Positions 7,812-14,964 of a stretch of 64,000 nucleotides of DNA are shown one piece after another. Positions within the stretch are counted from its first letter, which is position 1. Each line of letters starts with the position of its first letter. A program made the position numbers and the translations under genes. The DNA is from Paenibacillus xylanilyticus (lineage in GTDB: Bacteria; Bacillota; Bacilli; Paenibacillales; Paenibacillaceae): contig NZ_JABMCB010000202.1 of NCBI RefSeq assembly GCF_013359935.1, positions 186,001 to 250,000 of the forward strand, in the 5' to 3' direction. The notes beneath the pieces were generated by a model. That model was not told the origin of the DNA. It saw nothing but the letters and a program-made list of their open reading frames with translations, and searched no databases.

Positions 7812-8714
7812 ATGAGCTATATGACTAAGCTACCTAAGATTTACAACGTAGGCGATACTACTGTTACCCGAGTCACCGAAATGGTAATCAGTGGTGTTCC
7901 ACCAGAAGTTTATTTCCCAGGTACGTGGGACCCCTCTTTATTAGAAGAGAATCAACACTCCTTCCCTGAGGGCTTGCTTGACGAAAATTCGCAACTCATC
8001 GTGAGTATTGGCACCTGGGTCGTGAAGACACCCCATCATACGATTCTTATTGATACAGCTACAGGTAACGATAAAAACCTGCCACTAAATCCGGATCTTG
8101 CCAATCTGCAGCTACCTTATCTCGAGCGACTTCAAGAGGCAGGGGTTACTCCAGAAGAAGTCGATTACGTATTACTAACTCATTTGCATGTGGATCACGT
8201 CGGCTGGAATACGAGGCTAGTTGACGGCAAATGGGTACCTACATTTCCCAATGCCAAGTACGTATTCCCTATTAAAGAACAAGAGTATTATTCCAGCGAA
8301 GCGAGCCATAACAAAGAAAATGAAGCAAATTTCAATGTTTATGAAGAGAGTGTACTTCCTATCGTTGAGGCAGGTTTGACGGAAACTATCGGTCCAGAAG
8401 GCGGAAAGTTTCTAGATATATTTACATTCATTCCGACTCCAGGTCACAGTATCGGACAAATGTCTATTCGTCTTTCATCGGGTGGTGAAGAAGCTTTGTT
8501 CGGCGCCGATATCATGCATCACCCATTCCAAGTTATACGACCGGATTGGAATTCTATGTACTGTGAATTTGGCGATCAGGCCCGAATTTCACGCCGCTGG
8601 GCTTTGGAATATGTTGCCGATCGTCCAATTATCTATTTCAGTACGCACTTCCCAGAGAGTTCAGCGGGATACGTCACCCGAAGCGAAGACGGCTTCAACT
8701 GGCGCTTTATCTAA
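7812..8714 (+). CDS. MBL-fold metallo-hydrolase, lactonase-like
   Basis: This 300-residue protein has the metallo-beta-lactamase motif HLHVDH at residues 124-129. Further ligand candidates are His212 ('PTPGHSIGQM'), Asp233 ('FGADIMHH') and His279 ('YFSTHF'), giving a complete dinuclear zinc site. Length and motif spacing resemble the N-acyl homoserine lactonase/YtnP branch, though substrates vary widely. AGGAGGG lies 4-5 bases upstream of the chosen ATG; an in-frame ATG at 7821 is an alternative. It is the first gene of an operon with an alpha/beta hydrolase, facing an XRE-cupin regulator. Confidence 0.82.
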   Translation: MSYMTKLPKIYNVGDTTVTRVTEMVISGVPPEVYFPGTWDPSLLEENQHSFPEGLLDENSQLIVSIGTWVVKTPHHTILIDTATGNDKNLPLNPDLANLQLPYLERLQEAGVTPEEVDYVLLTHLHVDHVGWNTRLVDGKWVPTFPNAKYVFPIKEQEYYSSEASHNKENEANFNVYEESVLPIVEAGLTETIGPEGGKFLDIFTFIPTPGHSIGQMSIRLSSGGEEALFGADIMHHPFQVIRPDWNSMYCEFGDQARISRRWALEYVADRPIIYFSTHFPESSAGYVTRSEDGFNWRFI

Positions 8715-8740
8715 TACATTGAAGAGAGGCGAAAAATATA

Positions 8741-9769
8741 ATGTTTAACAATACATTCAACAAATCTATCTCCATCGTATCTGAGAACTTTAACATAGCT
8801 AGCGATACGCCTGGTATTGAGCTATCGGTCCTTAATAAACGTCCTGCATCTATGACTGTCTTCTCTAATGAGAAAACGATCGTCATGGTCCACGGTGCTA
8901 CTTATCCAATTGGCAGCCTATACGATGTGGAGCTAGACGGTTTCACCTTCCTTGATTACCTCGCAAGTCACGGTTATGACGTCTATGCAGTAGATGTTCG
9001 TGGCTATGGTGGATCCACAAGACCGCCAGAAATGGAGCAACCTGCTGATCAGAATCCTCCGCTTGTCCGTACAGAAACCGGGGTTCGTGACTTTGGCTCG
9101 GCCGTAGACTTCGTCCTAAAGCATCGAAATCTATCGAAGGTCAATGTACTTGGGATGTCTTGGGGCGGTACGGTGGCTGGGGCATATACAAGCTGTAATA
9201 ATAACAAAGTGAACAAGTTAACCCTTATTGCTCCTCAGTGGCTGAGCAACAAACCAATCCCTATTGATACAGGCGGCCCGCTTGGCTCTTATCGCCTTGT
9301 GCCCGCAGGTACTACTAAAGAACGCTGGTTAAGTGCTGCTCCTGAAGGAAAACGTGATAGCTTGCTCCCTGAGGGTTGGTTTGAAAAATGGGTTGAAGCA
9401 ACGCTGGCCTCCGATCCTCATAACAAGACCGTACACCCTGAGCATATTCGCGCTACCAACGGACCGATTCTAGACATACGTGAATATTGGACGGTTGGCA
9501 AAGCCTTCTATGAACCTAAAGATATCACCGTACCTGTACTCCTCATTCATGCGGAGTGGGATATCGATGTACCATTAGATTTGGCACAAACCTTCTTTAC
9601 TTCCTTAACTGGAGCTGCTTATCGCCGTTGGGTGGAAATCGGGGAAGGTACTCATATGGTACTGCTCGAAAAAAATAGAGTTCAAGCGTTCCAAGCTGTT
9701 CAATCATTTCTAGACGAGAATTACACACCAGCGGGGAAGGCATCATTGCACAAACCCAACAGATCCTGA
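8741..9769 (+). CDS. Alpha/beta-fold hydrolase
   Basis: This 342-residue hydrolase has the oxyanion-side motif 'MVHGATYPIG' near residue 50 and the nucleophile elbow GMSWGG with Ser140. The probable acid is Asp in 'HAEWDIDVP' and the base His in 'GEGTHMVLL'. It lies 26 bases after the metallo-hydrolase, so the two are probably co-transcribed. The last 12 or so residues (AGKASLHKPNRS) appear to be an out-of-frame reading of the 5' part of a RidA gene, so the natural C terminus was probably replaced when the two genes were joined by deletion. Confidence 0.8.
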   Translation: MFNNTFNKSISIVSENFNIASDTPGIELSVLNKRPASMTVFSNEKTIVMVHGATYPIGSLYDVELDGFTFLDYLASHGYDVYAVDVRGYGGSTRPPEMEQPADQNPPLVRTETGVRDFGSAVDFVLKHRNLSKVNVLGMSWGGTVAGAYTSCNNNKVNKLTLIAPQWLSNKPIPIDTGGPLGSYRLVPAGTTKERWLSAAPEGKRDSLLPEGWFEKWVEATLASDPHNKTVHPEHIRATNGPILDIREYWTVGKAFYEPKDITVPVLLIHAEWDIDVPLDLAQTFFTSLTGAAYRRWVEIGEGTHMVLLEKNRVQAFQAVQSFLDENYTPAGKASLHKPNRS

Positions 9770-9996
9770 TGAACCTTCAGAATGTGTTATCTGAAACTGG
9801 TTTCACCCTAGAAGACGTTGTAAAAACCTCCGTTTTTATGACGAATCTAAATCACTTCGGGCAAATGAATGACGGTTATTGTCACTATTTTGGTAATCAT
9901 CATCCCGCAAGAACTACCGTACAGGTAGCTAAGCTACCACGTAGCGCTGAAATCGAGATCGAACTGGTTGCCATCAAACGACAGCTTAACCAATAA
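9769..9996 (+). pseudogene. RidA family protein, N-terminally truncated
   Basis: The 75-residue frame contains the C-terminal half of RidA ('VLSETGFTLEDVVKTSVFMTNL', 'NHHPARTTVQVAKLPRSAEIEIELVAI') including the substrate-binding Arg in 'PARTTV'. Normal RidA has about 125 residues. The matching upstream residues (GEGIIAQTQQILMNLQ) are encoded in the same frame but overlap the end of the hydrolase gene, and everything before them is gone. Its ATG overlaps the hydrolase TGA by one base, so it may still be translated, but without the N-terminal strands it is unlikely to form the trimer. Confidence 0.7.
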
Positions 9997-10037
9997 GGCT
10001 ATTGGTTTAGTCAAATTTTGAAAGAAGGCGCATCGGC

Positions 10038-10468
10038 TTGCGAACTTACCTGCTTCTCTTACTTTGTGCGACTCTTTATGGAAGCAATTTCATATTCGGC
10101 TCACTCTTGCTGCAGGAGTTTCCTGCAATGCTTCTTTCCGCATACCGCCTTGCAGTCTCCTCCGTGTTCCTAATTGGCATCTCATCTTGACCAGACGTAT
10201 GATTCGATTGACTTCACAGGATATCATCTACTTAATTCCGCTCGCTTTTATTGGGATGTTACTACATCAGGTATCTTTCTTTACTGGATTGCAGACGATA
10301 GATGCAACGACTTCTTCGCTTATTTTATCGCTCTTTCCTATATTTACCGCTTTGCTAGCGCGACTCTTCTTAAAAGAACCATTCACTCTGCGTATGGTGG
10401 TAGGATCTCTGGTTGCGCTTATCGGTGTCTTTTTTGTAGTCAGCCAAGGTAGAGGTACTGTGAATTAA
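10038..10468 (+). pseudogene. EamA/DMT-family transporter, frameshifted and truncated
   Basis: A TTG at 10038 opens LRTYLLLLLCATLYGSN..., giving typical EamA helices ('LLLQEFPAMLLSAYRLAVSS'), and ends at TGA near 10188. The next frame continues with 'LIPLAFIGMLLHQVSFFTGLQ', 'SSLILSLFPIFTALLARLFLKEPF' and ends GRGTVN at 10468. Together these give only the first of the two EamA repeats of a ~300-residue exporter. One frameshift near 10190 plus loss of the second half make it a pseudogene. It follows the truncated RidA gene and was probably in the same operon. Confidence 0.75.
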
Positions 10469-10548
10469 TACATTAGGCACTATAGAACATTTGGCCATTT
10501 TTGGAGTAGATATGACAAGGTGGAGATAAAAAAAATACGAGCATAGAC

Positions 10549-10582
10549 GGCCATAGTTCGGTATTTTCACCGAACTATGGCC
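10549..10582. repeat. Perfect 14-bp inverted repeat
   Basis: GGCCATAGTTCGGT (10549-10562) is followed by a 6-base loop and its exact complement, ACCGAACTATGGCC (10569-10582). The outer flanks are A-rich on the left and mixed on the right. It could terminate transcription leftward, or be the scar or end of a mobile element. No adjacent gene explains it. Confidence 0.6.
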
Positions 10583-10750
10583 AGCCGTTTCAATAAGTGT
10601 TTAAATGCTTAGTTTAAGCACCCAATTCCAAACGTATCATTATACGTCAACCTTCAACTCGATTCTTCGCCTTACCACTGCTAGTGATACGGATCACCGT
10701 AATGAATCAAAACATAAAGTATCTTTTGATCACAAGATATACATATCAAT

Positions 10751-10782
10751 ATAAACAAAACCCCACTTCATTGCCGAGTGGG
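10751..10782 (-). terminator. Intrinsic terminator after the integrase remnant
   Basis: On the minus strand CCCACT (10782-10777) pairs with AGTGGG (10767-10762) across a 9-base loop. The stem is followed by GTTTTGTTTATA. It lies about 60 bases beyond the stop of the integrase fragment. Confidence 0.6.
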
Positions 10783-10843
10783 ATTTTGAATAGAACTTCT
10801 CTTTTGTGGAACTATCGTTCCGCTAAATAAAGGGAGAGTAGTA

Positions 10844-11200
10844 TTAGATCTTTAAATGAACCACATCTTCTTCCATCAAAAACTTAGGTACCCGCTTCTC
10901 CATTTTTGGCTCACGAAGTTTAATATAAGGATTGCTAGATAGATAGGTTTCTTCACATGCAAAGCGAAATAAGGAACGTACAAAACGGATACGGTGCCCT
11001 AGGCTGCTTGGTTTTAAACGTTCTGATTGCTTTGCTAAGTATTCCTTTAGAAGATATAAAGTTACTCCCGAAATATCTACATTCCCTAGTTCCGAAACCA
11101 ACATCTTGAGTTGTAAAGCATACGAACGCAATGTATTTGGGCTAAACCCTTGAATTCGTTTATCTGCTTCATATTGATTCCAAAGTTCACTTAAAATCAT
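10844..11200 (-). pseudogene. Tyrosine recombinase, N-terminal domain only
   Basis: The 118 residues form the SAM-like core-binding domain of phage-type integrases (Phage_int_SAM), including 'YEADKRIQGFSPNTLRSYALQLKML' and 'LFRFACEETYLSSNPYIKLREPK'. The frame stops after 'FLMEEDVVHLKI', just where the catalytic domain with its R-H-R-Y residues should begin. It has a good AGGAGG site and ATG and its own terminator, so a short protein may still be made, but it cannot catalyse strand exchange. It is probably the relic of a mobile element. Confidence 0.75.
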
Positions 11201-11266
11201 AATAAAACCTCCTATAAGAGCAAATAATTCTAGTTTGCTTCAAATAAAAGGTTTTAGACTGGGGCT

Positions 11267-11293
11267 ATTAACTAAAGTTTCCCGTTAGTTTAG
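11267..11293. repeat. Right-end fragment of the CCCGTTAG repeat
   Basis: The sequence AACTAAAGTTTCCCGTTAGTTTAG matches the right end seen at 1045-1070. It provides the TAA stop codon of the small membrane protein gene at 11290. Confidence 0.5.
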
Positions 11294-11532
11294 CGTCGAC
11301 TTATGTGAAATCTTCGCCGAAGTCCGTAAACAGAACCTACCAACAGGAATATGCCAATTATAAAAAACGATGGCCAAGAGTCATATGCAAACATTCGAAC
11401 AAACTCCCATGTGTTCAAAGGACCTGAATTGGGGCCATCACTATATGGATAAAAAGAAAAAAGCGGAATTGCAGTAATTAAAATAAGAATCGCTCCAACC
11501 ACAAGTAAGGATAATAATATAATATTTCTCAT
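11290..11532 (-). CDS. Small two-helix membrane protein
   Basis: This 80-residue protein starts MRNIILLSLLVVG. The ATG at 11532 follows AGGGGTGAT; an upstream in-frame ATG at 11574 lacks a site. Hydrophobic segments lie at about residues 3-22 and 52-68, separated by a polar loop with aromatic residues, and the tail is Arg-rich. It resembles unassigned small membrane proteins of Bacilli. It lies between two CCCGTTAG repeat copies, and its stop codon lies inside one of them. Confidence 0.55.
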   Translation of the reverse strand: MRNIILLSLLVVGAILILITAIPLFSFYPYSDGPNSGPLNTWEFVRMFAYDSWPSFFIIGIFLLVGSVYGLRRRFHISRR

Positions 11533-11580
11533 CAATGGTATCACCCCTATTTCAATCTTATCACAGCGCCTCATTAAACA

Positions 11581-11672
11581 TAACTGCCCGTTAGTTGAAT
11601 AAAGCAGCCGATCACATGGATCAGCTGCTTTATTTGTAACATTGAGTTATCGTTCGTTTCTACGTTAGTTCT
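11581..11672. repeat. CCCGTTAG short element, full copy A
   Basis: The left end AACTGCCCGTTAGTTGAATA is followed by the hairpin AAAGCAGC-CGATCACATGGATCA-GCTGCTTT with a T-rich flank. Then comes ATTGAGTTATCG and a diverged right end TACGTTAGTT. The total is about 90 bp. The hairpin with flanking T and A tracts could terminate transcription in both directions. Confidence 0.7.
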
Positions 11673-11724
11673 ATCATAAAACACGGATAAGTTAAGGATT
11701 ACCGGAGTAATGGGTGTATCAGAG

Positions 11725-12309
11725 TTAGTTTACTGGCTCCAACACCGTTATGGCTACGGCCAGCAAGTCCCGCGTCATTGCCTCCACCGTACGCTGCTTA
11801 GGGTTGCGGCTCCACTGTACAGCCGATCCAAATATCCCCCAACTAATCACTTTCGCTATCGGCTCGATCATCCCCTCTGCAATAGAAGCCTGCTCCCCCA
11901 CCTTCTCATGGAGCCATCGGAGCAGCAGTCGTTCAACCTCTTTCTGGATCGCAACCTCGAATATCGGCTCGAATTGGACGTCACCTGGCGTCATATACTG
12001 GCGTAGACGAGCCAGAAATTCGAAAGTGACCTGAATCAGCGTTCGCAAATCGTCCGTTCCCGTAAGGGTGTAATCCGTCAAGCGCAACTCCACGATTTTG
12101 CGAAACTTGTCACTCATCCAGCATTCCAGGAACGCGTACTTGTCTTGGAAATGAGCATAGAAGGTGGAACGATTAACCGTTGCATAAGATGTAATGTCTT
12201 GTATCGAAATAGAGTAGATATTTTTCTTCTGTTCGAGCAGGCCCATAAAGGATTGAAGCATCAGCTCACGCGTCCGCTTCACTCGAGGATCGTCCAAGTT
12301 GACTGGCAT
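11725..12309 (-). CDS. TetR-family regulator
   Basis: This 194-residue protein has the TetR_N HTH at about residues 10-55 ('ISIQDITSYATVNRSTFYAHFQDKYAFLE') and an all-helical C-terminal ligand domain. The start at 12309 (MPVNLDD) follows AAGGAG by 11 bases; the longer frame, from 12375, has no ribosome site. It is divergent from the NmrA/QorB-like reductase at 12496, its likely target. The intergenic stretch contains AATATTGATGGTTAACCAACACTAT, whose central TTGATGGTTAACCAACA is an imperfect dyad suitable as an operator (around 12440-12465). Confidence 0.8.
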   Translation of the reverse strand: MPVNLDDPRVKRTRELMLQSFMGLLEQKKNIYSISIQDITSYATVNRSTFYAHFQDKYAFLECWMSDKFRKIVELRLTDYTLTGTDDLRTLIQVTFEFLARLRQYMTPGDVQFEPIFEVAIQKEVERLLLRWLHEKVGEQASIAEGMIEPIAKVISWGIFGSAVQWSRNPKQRTVEAMTRDLLAVAITVLEPVN

Positions 12310-12495
12310 ATTCGATGTTGCTCCTTCCGGCGTTCCAAAACCGACAAATCGGCATTCATGTCGTTTAAGGAACATAATCGGCTAAATGCTGGTTGTTCGG
12401 ATACCACAATCCTATTACCATTTATACAGTATAACAAATCTAATATTGATGGTTAACCAACACTATCGAATAAAAGGCAAAGAAAGGTGATTGAG

Positions 12496-13359
12496 ATGAT
12501 TATCGTAACAGGAGCAAGCGGACAACTTGGGCGGATGACGGTAGAGAAGTTACTAGAACGCATGCCAGCAGAACAGATCGGCGTCAGCGTGCGCAATCCT
12601 CAGAAAGTACTGGAATTGCAAGGAAAGGGCGTACGTGTACGCCAAGGTGACTTCAACGATTCCGACAGTCTGGCTTACGCCTTCGAAGGCGCGACACAAG
12701 TGTTGATCATCTCCGCTGACGGCTTCGGTGAAGCTATCGTTCAAAGTCATCGTACGGCGATCGAAGCTGCCAAAAAAGCTGGCGCAAACCGAATTGTCTA
12801 TACGAGCCACATGGGCTCGTCTCCTTCGTCACTTTTCGCCCCGATGAAGGATCACGCCGCTACCGAAGATGCACTCCAAGCCTCAGGCGTCCCCTTTGTA
12901 GCACTGCGCAACGGCTTTTACATGGCATCAGCGCTAATGTTTCTCGGGGATGCTATCTCGACAGGCGTGCTTGCCGCTCCAGAGGACGGTCCAGTCTCTT
13001 GGACTACACACACTGACCTTGCCGAAGCTGCTGCAATCGCCTTGAGCGAGCAACGCTTTGAAGGCTTGACACCCGGCCTGACCGGGACCGAGGCCATTGA
13101 CCTCACCGGTGTCGCAGCCATTGCTTCGGAATTGTCTGGCCGCCCCATCCAGCGCGTGTTCGTTTCCGACGACCAATATCGCGACACACTTGTGTCGCAT
13201 GGTGTCCCTGAAGCACAGGCTAACATGCTGCTTGGCATCTTCCGCGCCAGTCGGGAAGGCGAATTCGCTCACATTGATCCGACGCTCACCAACCTGCTCC
13301 ATCGCTCGCCGCTTTCCGTGCATGACATCCTGAAGGCGTCGATTGCCGCTAAGATGTAA
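12496..13359 (+). CDS. NmrA/QorB-like NAD(P)-binding reductase
   Basis: This 287-residue atypical short-chain reductase has the N-terminal dinucleotide fold 'MIIVTGASGQLGRMTVEKLL' (GASGQLG, residues 6-12), a mid-region 'RIVYTSHMGSSPSS', and 'LRNGFYM' as in NmrA/QorB proteins. QorB relatives reduce quinones using NADPH; others are redox sensors. I chose ATG 12496, 8 bases after AAAGG; a GTG 9 bases earlier is possible. The gene is clearly more GC-rich than its surroundings, suggesting a different history. It is divergent from a TetR regulator and followed by a strong terminator. Confidence 0.82.
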   Translation: MIIVTGASGQLGRMTVEKLLERMPAEQIGVSVRNPQKVLELQGKGVRVRQGDFNDSDSLAYAFEGATQVLIISADGFGEAIVQSHRTAIEAAKKAGANRIVYTSHMGSSPSSLFAPMKDHAATEDALQASGVPFVALRNGFYMASALMFLGDAISTGVLAAPEDGPVSWTTHTDLAEAAAIALSEQRFEGLTPGLTGTEAIDLTGVAAIASELSGRPIQRVFVSDDQYRDTLVSHGVPEAQANMLLGIFRASREGEFAHIDPTLTNLLHRSPLSVHDILKASIAAKM

Positions 13360-13410
13360 GCCAGGCAGACTTTGTTCGCTAACATTTACCTATCTAGATA
13401 ATTCTATCGC

Positions 13411-13454
13411 AATAACAATAAGGCTATCCGATCCAGGATGGCCTTATTGTTATT
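13411..13454 (+). terminator. Intrinsic terminator after the NmrA/QorB-like gene
   Basis: AATAACAATAAGGCTATCC pairs with GGATGGCCTTATTGTTATT around a 6-base loop, leaving only one small mismatch in a 19-bp stem. The T-rich flank lies on the plus side and A-rich sequence on the other, so it may act in both directions. Confidence 0.75.
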
Positions 13455-13540
13455 CTAGTCCTGTTAAAAAGAAATCGTTCAACTTTTGCACAAAATTTGC
13501 GTCATTTATGATACGGTTAACCTCGGATTATCTTAGACTA

Positions 13541-13702
13541 TCCTGCCCATTAATTTAATGAATTACCGAGGAAAAAACCGTCTAATTATATGCCTAATCG
13601 GTACAAGTCTTGTCCTTGGCTCGGGAAACGAACTTGTACCGATAAAATAAAAAAGCCGCTAAAATAGCGACTTCAAAGGAACCATGTTCTTGTCCCTCGA
13701 CA
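13541..13702. repeat. Composite repeat: CTGCCC(A/G)TTA left end plus GTTCTTGTCC element copy 2
   Basis: The left end, CCTGCCCATTAATTTAATGAA, is a diverged CCCGTTAG end. It is followed from about 13595 by the second repeat family. GGTACAAGTCTTGTCC pairs with the complementary GAACTTGTACC across CTTGGCTCGGGAAAC. Next comes the AAAAAAGCCGCTAAAATAGCGACTT hairpin, then CCATGTTCTTGTCCCTCGACA at 13682-13702. It has the same order as the 799-1070 copy, but the right CCCGTTAG end is missing. Confidence 0.65.
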
Positions 13703-13895
13703 CAAAATGATAATTTACGGGATAAAGATCTTCAATTGATAAAACGTTGTGCTTAGTTAAATGAAAAAAATCAATTCCTATTTTTATGTATAATTAAAAG
13801 ATACATTACATCATTAGATCCCTCTCACGGAGGTGAATTTTCGGAAAATAACTATTAAACAGTTGGTTTAGAATTACTAATTAAGGAAGTGACTT

Positions 13896-14378
13896 ATGAG
13901 AGAACAGAAACGTGTTTTAATTGGTGGAATTATAGGAATCGTAATTGCTACCGCTGCATTTGCTATTTATTATGTTGTTACCTTAAGTACGACCTTTCAA
14001 AAGGCTGTTCTTGACGAGGTCGACAATGTTGACAATGCTTATTTGCAGATCGTTCGTGTCCCTAAATCAACCGAGACAAACGAAGATGTCTTAACACATA
14101 TTATGGATATGAATGGTTTCCAGGAAATTTCAAATCAACTATCAGGTCTGGAGCTAAAGAAAGTAGATAGACCCATTAATGATAGTAATTCGGCCTATAC
14201 CTATACCATCTACATTCGAAACAAGAGTGATAATTCGGAAGTAGTGAGCTTTGGGATTGATAATAGTAAACAAATTACAATTGGTAACAGCAAAGGTTAT
14301 CAAAGATACGAAGTATCTAACTCATTTGACTATGAAGCCTTCCGTGCCTCTGTAGATAAACTTCTTACTGAAAATTAG
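13896..14378 (+). CDS. Membrane-anchored hypothetical protein
   Basis: This 160-residue protein has one N-terminal transmembrane helix (residues 7-29, 'VLIGGIIGIVIATAAFAIYYVV') preceded by basic residues, so the bulk is likely outside the cell. The soluble part is rich in Asp, Asn and Ser with alternating strands ('AYTYTIYIRNKSDNSEVVSFGI') and resembles no family I recognise. It starts ATG after AAGGAAGTGA. Single gene, upstream of a gene-poor stretch. Confidence 0.6.
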   Translation: MREQKRVLIGGIIGIVIATAAFAIYYVVTLSTTFQKAVLDEVDNVDNAYLQIVRVPKSTETNEDVLTHIMDMNGFQEISNQLSGLELKKVDRPINDSNSAYTYTIYIRNKSDNSEVVSFGIDNSKQITIGNSKGYQRYEVSNSFDYEAFRASVDKLLTEN

Positions 14379-14739
14379 AACAAAAGTTATAAGTCATGGA
14401 GCATTGATTGGGCTGTCATTACAGCTTTAATACTAGCCTCAGCAATAACAGGACCAAAAGAGAGTTTGATCATTTACGGTATACTTCGTAAGTTCTCCAT
14501 CCATTAAAAACTTAAATTTTTCAATCGATTTAACTTTAATCTTGCCTTCCCCAATAATATGTACTGAAGTTTCCATCTATTTCATCAATAGAAAACTTCA
14601 ATTTTGTTTTGCAGATCCGTCTGTTTTATCCGAATCTTTGAAATCATCATTAAGAAAGTGAACCTTAATTCATCAATTCTGTTTGGTTTATAAAAAAAAG
14701 CTTTGGCGTTAAATATCTACTACAAATCCCAGGCTAAGC
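14379..14739. other. Gene-poor stretch with a short coding relic
   Basis: No intact gene is seen. On the minus strand a 46-codon frame from about 14576 reads METSVHIIGEGKIKVKSI and EKFKFLMDGELTKYTVND, which looks protein-like but has no ribosome site and stops abruptly. It is best taken as the remnant of a lost gene. The plus strand after 14400 shows only short AT-rich frames. Confidence 0.3.
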
Positions 14740-14819
14740 TGCCTTTAACAAAACAGCCGATCACAATGATCGACTGCTTTTTTGAACTTATTCAGATGCT
14801 GTTTCCATTAAGTTAAATC
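14740..14819. repeat. CCCGTTAG short element, degenerate copy E
   Basis: TTTAACAAAACAGCCGATCACAATGATCGACTGCTTTTTTGAA carries the same AGCAG-CTGATCAC...GATCAGCTGCTT hairpin core as the intact copies. It then has a diverged right part, TGTTTCCATTAAGTTAAAT. It lies about 145 bases beyond the end of the giant glycosidase gene on the minus strand. Confidence 0.5.
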
Positions 14820-14964
14820 ATTTTTCTTTTGCACATTACGCACACATTCAATCCTGGTCGGGATCCAGTCTTGGAGGGCTCATTAATTCAAATAAGGTTA
14901 AATTCGGGACCCTAGCTGGCAACCATTATATTTGTAACAAGCAGATTATAGAGTTGGCCAGATT

